From the NCBI GenBank assembly GCA_910585935.1, contig CAJUHN010000011.1, positions 1-32,236 of the forward strand: a DNA stretch of 32,236 bases, written 5' to 3'. The notes beneath the pieces were generated by a model. That model was not told the DNA's origin, searched no databases, and worked only from the letters and a program-made list of their open reading frames with translations. The stretch's first letter is position 1. Each line of letters starts with the position of its first letter. The DNA comes from an uncultured Lachnospiraceae bacterium. GTDB taxonomy: Bacteria; Bacillota; Clostridia; Lachnospirales; Lachnospiraceae. The position numbers and the translations under genes were made by a program. Positions 16,194-24,359 of this stretch are shown piece by piece.

Positions 16194-16694
16194 ATGGAGA
16201 AGAAAATAAAAGAAAAATGTATTAATAAAGCCACAAAATTATATAAAGATATACGAGAAAAAATGAAATTATATAATTCTAAATTAGAAATATTTGAAAA
16301 TTTAGGTTATAACTATATTCCAACTCCATTTGAAATTGCTGATGCTTATAATATAAGATACCAATTTATTGTCTTAGATGGGGAGATGCCATCTTATTGT
16401 AATAAAGAACAAAGAACAATTTATATTTCAAAAAAATATCGTAAAGAAAGCTACCAAGCAAAGTTTTTATGCGCACATGAATTAGGACACTTTTTTATGC
16501 AAAAGAATAAAGAAACAGCTGCGATGAACAACGATATTCTTAATAGGTTTTTACCAATGGAAATTCAGAAAGAATATGAAGCAAACGTCTTTGCTCTTAT
16601 GGTAATGCCACAATTTATGTCAGGGAAACCTTGGGAATATTATTCACCCCAAAAATTAAACAATGATATATATAATAAAGTTTTTTTTAGATGA
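16194..16694 (+). CDS. ImmA/IrrE-type metallopeptidase (first of two)
   Basis: The 166-residue zinc peptidase has HELGH at residues 95-99 (AHELGHFF) and the downstream Glu-ligand region EYEANVFALMVMP, the gluzincin pattern of ImmA/IrrE proteins. An N-terminal helical extension (~35 residues) precedes the domain. ImmA enzymes cleave HTH repressors to induce mobile elements, and related domains serve in toxin-antitoxin and defence operons. No HTH partner gene is adjacent. It shares a promoter and orientation with a second ImmA peptidase 72 bases on, then a membrane protein. Confidence 0.82.
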   Translation: MEKKIKEKCINKATKLYKDIREKMKLYNSKLEIFENLGYNYIPTPFEIADAYNIRYQFIVLDGEMPSYCNKEQRTIYISKKYRKESYQAKFLCAHELGHFFMQKNKETAAMNNDILNRFLPMEIQKEYEANVFALMVMPQFMSGKPWEYYSPQKLNNDIYNKVFFR

Positions 16695-16775
16695 TATGTA
16701 ACAATACTATATACATAGATATAATAATATAATAGAATATCTTATTTCTTAAAAATATGATAAAGGATGAAAGAA

Positions 16776-17366
16776 ATGTGCAGAGAATTTGTAAAAAAAA
16801 TCAGAGAAGAAGAGAAAAACATAGGCAATATGCCAGAAAGGGCAAATGATGTTTTAAAATATTTTCATATTAAAGATATAAGTTCAGGAGTCCCAATAAT
16901 TGAAATATTAACAAAATTAGGTTTCAAAATTTACCAAAGCGATTTATCAGCAGATGGATTATCTGCTTATATAGCTGTAGATCCTAAACTAAAAAATATA
17001 TTTGGTTCAAATAAGATTACATGTGTTCATTCTGAAGATAATATAGGACATAAAAGATTTGCCTTGGCACATGAATTAGCACACTATCTTTTTGATTTTA
17101 ATGAAGATGAAAATCTATATTATTATGACACGTATTCTATAAAAGAAAAAAATGATAAGATAGAAGAAAAACGTGCAAATATATTTGCTGCAAATCTCTT
17201 AATGCCAAAAGAAGCATTTATAGAAAAATTTAAAGAATATAAAAGTCTACGAAGCAAGGCAGATATAGTAAACGCCTTAGAACAATATTTTCTTGTTTCA
17301 TCAACTTCTGTTTTAAAAAGGTTGCGTGAACTTGATATAAATGGATATAACAATTATATGGAGTAG
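16776..17366 (+). CDS. ImmA/IrrE-type metallopeptidase (second of two)
   Basis: It carries the full-length COG2856-like signature: LAHELAHYLFDF with HELAH at residues 99-103, and EKRANIFAANLLMPKEAF supplying the third zinc ligand, followed by a helical tail (SSTSVLKRLRELDI) like that of ImmA. I start at ATG 16776, nine bases after AAAGGA; ATG 16767 touches that site. It is about 196 residues. It differs clearly from the first peptidase, so this is a pair of distinct enzymes, not a recent duplication. The gene ends three bases before the membrane protein gene. Confidence 0.85.
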   Translation: MCREFVKKIREEEKNIGNMPERANDVLKYFHIKDISSGVPIIEILTKLGFKIYQSDLSADGLSAYIAVDPKLKNIFGSNKITCVHSEDNIGHKRFALAHELAHYLFDFNEDENLYYYDTYSIKEKNDKIEEKRANIFAANLLMPKEAFIEKFKEYKSLRSKADIVNALEQYFLVSSTSVLKRLRELDINGYNNYME

Positions 17367-17369
17367 AAT

Positions 17370-17858
17370 ATGGAAACTACAGATAATATTTCGAATAATA
17401 GAAATTTAATTGAACATATTTTGAATCGAAATGATAATAGACAGCAAGTATCTTCTGATGAAGAATTACACCAAAGTGATAATTCTAACTTGCATCAACA
17501 CAATGCTCAATTTACCGCATTGTTAGAAGCTTATGTAAAAGCTTTTGAAAAAAATTCTACAAAAAAAATCGAAAACAAGCAAGAAGTATTTAAAATAGCT
17601 AAATTTTTATTACTTTCTATTCCAATATCAACTATTTTTCTTTTATTTATTACACTATTTCTTCTTATATCTGACAAAGTAGATGTTTTAGAAATTCTAC
17701 CAGGATTGACGGCAGCTTTGATTTCTTTAATTGGAACCTTTGTGGTAATTCCTAAAATGATAATTAAATATTTATTTAATAAAGAAGAAGAAAAATATTT
17801 GGCTGAAATAATTGGAGAGATTCAGGAATATGATAAAAACATTAGAGATAAATCATAA
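17370..17858 (+). CDS. Two-helix membrane protein of the ImmA operon
   Basis: The 162-residue product has a disordered Asn/Gln/His-rich N-terminus (1-60). Two transmembrane helices follow at ~78-100 (FLLLSIPISTIFLLFITLFLLI) and ~108-132 (LTAALISLIGTFVVIPKMII), then a cytoplasmic charged tail (NKEEEKYLAEIIGEIQEYDK). Tight coupling to the second ImmA gene suggests a shared job: membrane effector, or substrate cleaved by the peptidases. The two-helix-plus-tail build resembles effector membrane proteins of abortive systems, but no family is assigned. Confidence 0.65.
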   Translation: METTDNISNNRNLIEHILNRNDNRQQVSSDEELHQSDNSNLHQHNAQFTALLEAYVKAFEKNSTKKIENKQEVFKIAKFLLLSIPISTIFLLFITLFLLISDKVDVLEILPGLTAALISLIGTFVVIPKMIIKYLFNKEEEKYLAEIIGEIQEYDKNIRDKS

Positions 17859-17984
17859 TTTAATCTGTTTTATATTTATAAATTATGTATATACCTATTA
17901 CATATAAGATTTTTAATGATTCAAAAATTTAATATATGATTAGTGTCTTAATATCTATATCCACTTCTAACTCTCCACAATTGG

Positions 17985-18011
17985 TAAAATAATAGTATGA
18001 TATTCAAAACA
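17985..18011 (+). repeat. Copy A of the intron 2 3' splice region
   Basis: A 27-base stretch matches 19397-19423 with one T/C difference. It comprises the last 15 intron bases (ending in G17999) and the first 12 exon-like bases ATATTCAAAACA. Just upstream, CTCCACA (17973-17979) appears with eroded flanks that no longer form a good stem. The rest of 17859-18105 holds no gene. Confidence 0.75.
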
Positions 18012-18105
18012 ATAACAAGACATATATACGATAAGTATATTATATATTTATATTGTAATCTTCCTATTTTATCCAAAATAAAGTCAAAAAATAACCCACA
18101 TAATA

Positions 18106-18669
18106 TCAATAAATCAATGGTGGGATTTGAGTAATTAAATTCGATAAATTATTTACATGTTGCTCTGGATTATTTATGTATTCAATATAAATATCATTTA
18201 AAAATAAGTAGTAGCACTCTTTGTTACCTATTCTTAGTTTAACAAACTCATCATTAATCTTAGGATATTTTTTGATTGTTTTACGAAAATATTTACATGA
18301 TAAATACGGAATATAAAAAGTAAGGTCATTAGTCTGTATATTTTGAACTACCTGAAATGGTGTCCAAATACAATTCAATGGCCTTACTTCATGTATTAAA
18401 CATTTATCAGAAGCTCTAAATGGACAAAAAATATGATGCTTGATATTATGTCTTAGAACAGACTTGTCAGATTCATTAAAATTTTGTATATATTCTTTAA
18501 TTATTTTCCATTCGTCTTTTCTTATAGATATGTCTGCTTTAATACAACATTTACCTTTATGCTGGCAACGCATACATTTGCTCCAATACGGCTCAATTTC
18601 AATAAGCCTATCAATTTTTTGAAATAAAATTTCTCTAAGTTCTTCTATAGTATAATTATTATTTGACAT
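18106..18669 (-). CDS. CxxC-cluster (YkgJ/PF03692-like) metal-binding protein
   Basis: The 187-residue product carries C32-x2-C35-x5-C41-C42 (CMRCQHKGKCC) and later Cys82, Cys90 and Cys100 (FCPFRASDKCLIHEVRPLNC), the pattern of the YkgJ family thought to bind zinc or an Fe-S cluster. The biochemical role is unclear; some relatives act in flagellin methylation or metal handling. ATG follows a weak AGGATGA. TATAAT lies upstream on the minus strand, at 18707-18702. It runs against the tape measure transcript, as does the following lipoprotein gene. Confidence 0.75.
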   Translation of the reverse strand: MSNNNYTIEELREILFQKIDRLIEIEPYWSKCMRCQHKGKCCIKADISIRKDEWKIIKEYIQNFNESDKSVLRHNIKHHIFCPFRASDKCLIHEVRPLNCIWTPFQVVQNIQTNDLTFYIPYLSCKYFRKTIKKYPKINDEFVKLRIGNKECYYLFLNDIYIEYINNPEQHVNNLSNLITQIPPLIY

Positions 18670-18858
18670 ATTTATATCATCCTATCATAGAATTATTGGT
18701 AAATTATACCACAATTTGTCGATTATGTATAGAGAGGAATATTTGTTCTGAACAAGCAGAAAAAGATTACTGTATAAATTATACAAATAGGTTTAATTGG
18801 CATAATTTATAGAGCAGTCTTACTCTAAAATAAATTGAAAGGTTGTGATTAAATTGTG

Positions 18859-19248
18859 CTAATTACTTTGTAGTTCTATCTCTGTCCATTTCTCATCATT
18901 ATTTTCAATTTGATACTTCATAATTGTATAATCTCCGTATTCAATAATTTTGTCGTAGTCATCATCTTTTATTGTTGAATATATTCCTTCATAAAATACC
19001 GAACTATCATCAAGCAATATTATGGCTTCATCATTGCCATGCTCAAATGAATAAAATTTTAAATATACAGCATTTGTTTCTTTGTTATACAAACATGTAT
19101 TTATAGAAATATCATCAGACAGATCTTTATTGACGATTTCCTTTGCATTTGAAATAATTTTGCTTTCTGAGGATTCAGATCCACATGCAGCAAATGTAAG
19201 AACGATTGTTGCAATTAATAAGATAAGTTTTGCTTTAATTGTTTTCAT
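18859..19248 (-). CDS. Small predicted lipoprotein
   Basis: The first 21 residues are a lipoprotein signal (MKTIKAKLILLIATIVLTFA) with lipobox FAAC and acceptor Cys22. The mature part (~107 residues) is an acidic alpha/beta domain (TNAVYLKFYSFEHGNDEAII). AGGAG stands just before ATG. A clean promoter lies upstream: TTGAAT (19309-19304), 17 bases, TATAAT (19286-19281). The protein should be exported and anchored outside the membrane. A prophage-conferred surface trait or superinfection exclusion is possible but only inferred. Confidence 0.75.
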   Translation of the reverse strand: MKTIKAKLILLIATIVLTFAACGSESSESKIISNAKEIVNKDLSDDISINTCLYNKETNAVYLKFYSFEHGNDEAIILLDDSSVFYEGIYSTIKDDDYDKIIEYGDYTIMKYQIENNDEKWTEIELQSN

Positions 19249-19306
19249 ACTTTCTCCTTGTGAATGCTATTTTAAAATTGATTATAACATTTTGTATATT
19301 AAAATT

Positions 19307-19395
19307 CAATGCTCCACACATTGTAAGTTACCTAATCTCCACAATTAGGTATTGACATCTCCACAATGTCAAAATCGTGATAATCCACATATCAC
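19307..19395 (+). repeat. Four tandem hairpins with a common CTCCACA loop
   Basis: H1 CAATG-loop-CATTG (19307-19323), H2 TACCTAAT-loop-ATTAGGTA (19329-19351), H3 TTGACAT-loop-ATGTCAA (19352-19372), H4 GTGATA-loop-TATCAC (19377-19395). Loops are CTCCACA three times and ATCCACA once. All stems pair perfectly yet differ in sequence, so structure and loop are kept rather than primary sequence. The array ends 16 bases before the 3' splice site. Confidence 0.85.
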
Positions 19396-19396
19396 A

Positions 19397-19423
19397 TAAA
19401 ATAATAGTACGATATTCAAAACA
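19397..19423 (+). repeat. Copy B of the 3' splice region (functional junction)
   Basis: It matches copy A at 26 of 27 bases. The intron ends at G19411, and exon 3 begins ATA-TTC-AAA-ACA-TAT in the tape measure frame, so this is the copy that restores the gene. Confidence 0.75.
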
Positions 19424-22400
19424 TATATAAATGATTTACGAAATGTTCAATCAATCATAAATAGTATTTCTAATGTAGAAGTATGGGCAAATGGAGCGAC
19501 TGGCTTACTAAATGCGAATAGTCTTAATTCATTAAAAACTGCTATCTCTGGACTTTCAAAAGAACAGGCATTATTAGTATTATCTACAAAAAATCTAACA
19601 CAAACACAAAAAGAACAAGTATTGATCGAAGCTGGTATTATTGCTTCTAATGACAAAATAAATGCAAGTATAATTCAACGAGCATTGTCTGAATCTAGTT
19701 TAAATGCAGAAAAACAAAAAGAAATATTAACAAGTCTTGGATTGATTAATGCTCAAACCGGAGAAGTTATTTCAACCAACGCTTGTAGTAAGGCGGCTTT
19801 AGAAGAAGTATTAGCAAAAAAAGGGATTGTTGGTTCCGATGCAGAGGCAATTATCGCTTCGATCGGTTTAACCTCAGCAAATTCTACTCAAGCTATTTCT
19901 TTTAAGTTACTAACTGCATCTATATGGGCAAATATAAAGGCACTTGGTGCATGGCTAGTCACAAATCCTGTTGGTTGGATTATTATTAGCTGTACTGCAA
20001 TATTAGGATTAACAAAAGCATATGATACATTGACTGGTTCTGTAAAAAGACAAAAAGAAAAAATGGAAGAATCTTCTTCTGCTTATAAAGAAGCTAAAAA
20101 TAACTTATCTAGTATTACTACAGAACTTGAAGTCCAGCAAAAAGAGTTAGACGATTTAACTACAAAAAATAGAGCATTAACAAACGAAGAACAAGGTCGA
20201 TTAGCAGAATTACAAAAAATAACAAAAGAACTTCGTATTCAAAAAGATTTAGCAGAAAAAGAGGAGGATAGGACTCAACAAGAACTTGCAGAGGATGCGT
20301 CCACTTTATTTAAAAAACAATTTGGTAAAAAAGACATATCTGAAGATTCCATAAATAAATACTTAGCAGAAATAAATGCATCATATGGAAATTCAAACTC
20401 CTCTATGCTAAACGATCCAATTTCATTTATGTTGAGTAAGCAAGATGATATTTCTGCAATGATTGCTATGTTTGAAGAAAGTAACAGGTTATTGAATGAA
20501 GCATACTCTTCTAAAAATCAAAATGATATTGATAAATACACAGGATACGTTGATAAATTAAAAGAAGAAACATTTTCTATTGCTCAAGAGTTACAAAATG
20601 AAAAAGATAACATGTCAGATTTCTATAATGACCAAAAAAATATTCCATATGATAATTTAGATAGTTATACAAAGGAAATTTTAAATAATTATAATAATAT
20701 TGACAATGCAATAGAATTAATCTACAAACATTTAGATCCGACAGCCTGGAAATCCATGCAGATTGAAAATGTATTTGACACAGATGGAATAGAAAAGACA
20801 AAAGAAGAATTAATTGAATTAACAAAAGCTGGAGAGCTTGACGAAAGCACTCTTCTATCCTATTCCAAATTGTCAGATGCTTTAAAAGATAATAAACTGT
20901 CCGCAGGTGAATTACTTCAAGAATTAAACGATTTGGCACAAGCCGAAATGGAAGTACAAAGTTCAGAAACCTCGGTTGAACCTTACCAATTATCCATCGA
21001 CGACGCAAAAAAAGCGGTTAATGGATTCAAAGAAGGCGACACGGAGGTCATAGGATTAATCGAAGAATATGAACTTCTTCAAGAAGTCCTGTCAGACACA
21101 GGAAACATCCAAGAGGAAACCTATGAAAAGCTACTATCCTGCTCTTCCAAATACGCAACCGCAATCCGCACAGAAAACGGGCGTATCACGGTCAACACGT
21201 CCAAGTTAAAAGCTGTCGCAAAGTCGCGCCAGTTAGACACTAAAGAGGCGATACGTCAAACGCTTGCATTAAAGAAACAGGAATGGGTTCAGTGGAACCA
21301 AGGGATTGAAAATTATAACGGAACCCTTCTTGACAACATTCAAAACACATACGGCAATATTGACGCTTTACAGCAGCAGATCACGCAGTATGAGCTGTTA
21401 GTTAATTCCGTTGATGAAGCATCAAATGCATTCAAACGGTTTGAAGCAGCACAATCCGTAGATGAGCAGGACATGTTCACAACAGCGCAGAATGCTTTTG
21501 ACCTCGTAAATGAAACGCTGAACAAAGCAGACAGTGAAAACTATGGAAAAACAAATTCTAAAAAGTTTCAGTATGGGATGGAACTGCTCGCAGACGATAA
21601 AGATTATGAAAAGCTGTTAAACGCAGAAAGCATGGAAGATTATGTAAGGATCTCAAAGGAAATCGTAAAGACATTATCTCCTCTTTTCACTGAGAATGAA
21701 GGACTGGGTGTAGATAACCTGTTTAAACGTGCAGATGCGATTGTTGACAGCGGTGATATTCCTAAAAATGACAAAGAATGGGCTGACAAGCTGAATACAA
21801 GCGTTGAAATGTTCCAGGCTCTTAAACAGCGTGCGAATTTATATGAATACAATAACAGGGAGTATTTTAGCTCAGGGTTCACAAATAAGCTTGATGAATA
21901 CCAGTCACGGCTTTCCAATGTACAGTCTGCACAGGAAGCTTTAAACGAATGTACGGACACAACAAGTAATGAATATAAGCGTTTGTCAAAAGAACTGGAC
22001 GATGCAAAACAGAAATATAACGAATTCAAAAATGAAACAGCAGATACAGTAGAAGACGCTTATACAGGCTTCATCCATTCTGATGCTAAATCTAAAGGCA
22101 GTTTTTCTGACTACTTGAAACAGTCCATGGGCATGGAAGACTCCGACATTACTGGAATGATAGATGTCTTACTGAATAAATCAAAATCGTTACAGGAAAA
22201 CCTTTCAAACATGCATCCAGATTCTACTGCGTATGAATTGTACAAAAAACAATTGGATGATGTGAATTCACTCATTGCTTCACTGGATTTCGATATAGAT
22301 TCCATAGACAAAACAAAGAGTCTGGAAGATAAAATATCACAGTATAAAGAACTTGCCAAAGAAGCAGAGGAATATAAAAAGACGCTTGAAACGGAAGACT

Positions 22401-23110
22401 CCGGAAGTGAATCATATAAAGAAGCTGCACAGGAATTAGAACGCATATCTGTATTAATGAATGAATTGCGTGATCCGTTAAGACTGGAAGTAAACTCTAA
22501 TATATCAGAGATAGAATCTCAGATTTCGCAGTTGGATGAGAAATTAAAAGGGCTGAATGAATCCTTAAAACATGCGTCCGGATCCAATGAAGCCTATGCC
22601 ATCCATATGGACATAAAAGGCGCGGAAAACGAGAAGTCAAAGCTGGAAGGGCAGAAATCAGACCTGGAAAAGAAGCTTAAAATTATCGTAGATGATACTG
22701 AAGCGGCAGAAAAAACAGAAGCCATACAAAATGAAAAGATAGACGATAAAAATTTTGAAGTCAATGTAACTGACAATGCTACTTCTGCATTGCATAAAAT
22801 CGAAAACATAAAATTATCGGATAAAAGCCTGAATGTAAATGTAAAAGTCAACGATCCGGCAGGGATAAACATAACTGGAAGCGGAGCATTTGGATCGGCG
22901 CAGAACACAAAACCAAAACAGGCAAATGCAGACGGTACATTTCATGCATTTGCGCAAGGCACTGGTTCAGATGTGTCAATAGCAAAAGATGAAAAAGCCT
23001 TAGTAAATGAACTGGGCGAAGAAGGAATTGTCAGAAACGGAAAGCTGATCCCTGTCAAAGGCGGCGCACAATTCATAAACTTAAAGCGCGGCGATATTAT
23101 TTTTAACCAT
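19412..23110 (+). CDS. Tape measure protein, exon 3 (residues 924-2156)
   Basis: The 1,233-codon exon is open from the intron 2 junction (IFKTYINDLRNVQSIINS). It holds two hydrophobic stretches typical of tape measures (LLTASIWANIKALGAWL; NPVGWIIISCTAILGLTKAY), long coiled coils, and ends with ANADGTFHAFAQGTGSDVSI, GEEGIVRNGKLIPVKGGAQF and LKRGDIIFNH. The TTG at 19622 is only an internal codon; 70 earlier codons are open. The stop at 23111 belongs to intron 3. Codon use changes near 20,940, from AT-rich to clearly more G+C. Confidence 0.85.
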
Positions 23111-23476
23111 TAATATAAATTAGTGGTCGTGTATAGTGATATGCACGAAAAAATATTTATTTAATTGCTGGAAACCCCTAAAGGCAGCTAAACCACAACG
23201 CAAGGATGAAATATGCCTAATCGTGACGGTTGTGAAAACAGAAAAAATTAGCTGTATAAGAGCGAGGTTAAACCCCCTGCTTTTGCACAATGGGAAATCA
23301 GCAGCCAAGCCCCTAATAGGGGAAGGTTCAACGACTATCCCTTTTATGGGAGTAGGCTCGCAAGCGATTGGTGAGTCGAAATGGTAAATTGCTTATTAAT
23401 TTATCAATACCTAAAATTTCGCTATGTATTTTGTTGTAGAATATTATAATCTATTGTAATTTATTGTAAGCATATG

Positions 23477-23505
23477 TAGACTTATGTAGAAAAATATGCT
23501 AATAT
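23477..23505 (+). promoter_or_regulatory. Possible internal promoter of the intron 3 toxin-antitoxin genes
   Basis: TAGACT, 17 bases and TAATAT precede the antitoxin gene. The -35 matches consensus at four positions. Direct repeats of TATGTAGA overlap it and could bind the antitoxin for autoregulation. Confidence 0.4.
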
Positions 23506-23580
23506 ATAGGAGTATAAAGTTCTAAATATTACATTTTTTTCATTTTAAATTCCATAAGCTAACTACAGGAGGGATTTATA

Positions 23581-23802
23581 ATGAAAGATACCAAAAATGA
23601 AATACAAAACGATAAGGAGGAATTGAACATGAATGCAACAGTACAGGAATATGGTTATTTAGATTTATCTAAATTGCGTACAAGAATATCCAAGACCATT
23701 TCCACAGAAAAAGCATTGCAAGATGTAACTCCGATAAATTGGTCTAACGATATTCTGTACGGAGAAAAGAAGGTTCAGATATCAAAAGTAAAAGATAAAT
23801 AA
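23581..23802 (+). CDS. Antitoxin of PemK/MazF-like pair, inside intron 3
   Basis: The 73-residue acidic protein lies 16 bases before the toxin gene. Two in-frame ATGs each have a good ribosome site: 23581 after GGAGGG and 23629 after AAGGAGG. The second gives a 57-residue form. The C-terminal part (GYLDLSKLRTRISKTISTEK, INWSNDILYGEKKVQI) resembles the short C-terminal toxin-binding helices of Clostridial PemK partner proteins. No clear DNA-binding domain is seen. Identity rests on the partner gene, gene order and size. Confidence 0.7.
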   Translation: MKDTKNEIQNDKEELNMNATVQEYGYLDLSKLRTRISKTISTEKALQDVTPINWSNDILYGEKKVQISKVKDK

Positions 23803-23818
23803 TTGAAGAGAGATTATT

Positions 23819-24217
23819 ATGTGTAAAATAGGGGATATTATTCTTATAAAGAAATATAAAGATGGTAACAACAAAATAGGAAGACATTCTTTTATTGTAA
23901 TTGATGACAGGAAGGGTGTTATTGAAGGATTGCCATATGATATGATTTGCAATGTTCTGTCTTCATTTAAAAGCGAAGCACAAAAATACAGAAAATTAAG
24001 GTATGATGGGAATTTCCCCATTTCACATGATGACACTGTGACGAATCCGCACAATGAAAATAATGGTTATGCAAAAGCAGATCAACTATATTATTTCAAC
24101 AAAGATAAAATTGATTATCAGGTAATAGGAAATATTTTACCTGAAATATTAAACCTTCTATTTGAATTTATAGCAGAATCCAACTTTCCAATTGTAGAAA
24201 TTATCGACAATTTATAA
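23819..24217 (+). CDS. PemK/MazF-like toxin, inside intron 3
   Basis: The 132-residue product starts CKIGDIILIKKYKD, then RHSFIVIDDRKGVIEGLPYD, NVLSSFKS and KADQLYYFNKDKIDYQVIG. This is the SH3-like beta-barrel pattern of the diverged Clostridial PemK family (G-D-I near residue 5, H-S-F-V-V-I strand, K-A-D-Q strand). Classical relatives are mRNA interferases held in check by the antitoxin; here activity is unproven. ATG follows GAGAG, 16 bases after the antitoxin stop. The pair ends at a strong terminator, so it is a self-contained transcription unit in the ribozyme's P8 loop. Confidence 0.8.
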   Translation: MCKIGDIILIKKYKDGNNKIGRHSFIVIDDRKGVIEGLPYDMICNVLSSFKSEAQKYRKLRYDGNFPISHDDTVTNPHNENNGYAKADQLYYFNKDKIDYQVIGNILPEILNLLFEFIAESNFPIVEIIDNL

Positions 24218-24226
24218 AAAGTAATT

Positions 24227-24258
24227 AAAGAGCATGAGAACCGCTTTCATGCTCTTTT
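24227..24258 (+). terminator. Terminator after the toxin gene, inside intron 3
   Basis: AAAGAGCATGA (24227-24237) pairs perfectly with TCATGCTCTTT (24247-24257). It stands between the toxin and the P8/P7 3' strands, so ordinary tape measure transcripts would need to read through it to be spliced. Confidence 0.8.
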
Positions 24259-24359
24259 CTTATGTAAAATTCAATAATAATTAATAAGCAAAAGATATAG
24301 TCTAGTCTCATGGGAAACCATGAGGAGTATTATACTCTCTATAATGTAGCGAATTATAG

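Larger units (their letters stand above)
13874..19411 (+). mobile_element. Group I intron 2: 5.5-kb cargo-carrying intron in the tape measure gene
   Basis: The element starts after GTCGGT (13868-13873), which pairs with GCCGAC (13917-13922) with the U-G wobble at the junction, and ends at G19411. The joined exons read LKNVG-IFKTYINDLRNV in frame. The ribozyme core occupies the first ~330 nt. The remaining ~5 kb behaves like an expanded P9 region carrying seven recognisable genes or remnants on both strands, then four tandem hairpins. The architecture recalls the Clostridioides IStron (ribozyme first, cargo after, 3' splice site at the far end), but no tnpA or tnpB is present. How it moves is not evident: no transposase, homing endonuclease or reverse transcriptase is visible. 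Confidence 0.75.
23111..24359 (+). ncRNA. Group I intron 3, carrying a toxin-antitoxin pair in its P8 loop
   Basis: Exon ACCAT (23106-23110) pairs with GTGGT (23123-23127) with the splice-site U-G wobble. The intron ends in G24359, and the exons join as FNH-KIQTKQM in frame. P4 is TGCTG (23166-23170)/CAGCA (23299-23303). R is GTTCAACGACTA (23326-23337) and S is AAGATATAGTC (24292-24302), with P7 GACTA/TAGTC. TTGCTTATTAATT (23389-23401) pairs perfectly with 24279-24291, a 13-bp P8 stem enclosing both cargo genes. Length is 1,249 nt. No homing endonuclease is present. Confidence 0.9.

Noticed and set aside
19307..19395. Tandem repeated units reminiscent of a CRISPR array
   Set aside because: Only the 7-nt loop is constant; the stems change each time, no spacers exist and no cas gene is near.
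13874..19411. Group II intron or ordinary IS insertion
   Set aside because: There is no reverse transcriptase, domain V-like hairpin, transposase, terminal inverted repeat or target duplication, whereas P, Q, P3, P4, P7 and P8 of a group I core are present.
20577..22908. Several open frames antisense to tape measure exon 3
   Set aside because: They are shadows of the coding strand: Ser/Phe/Leu-rich, with no ribosome sites or families. The same holds for those at 24773-26818.
19622..23113. Separate 1,163-residue gene starting at TTG 19622
   Set aside because: The frame is open for 70 more codons upstream to the intron 2 junction, and no ribosome site precedes the TTG.
23136..23387. An 83-codon plus-strand frame at the start of intron 3
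   Set aside because: It coincides with the highly structured ribozyme core (P2-P8) and has no family resemblance.
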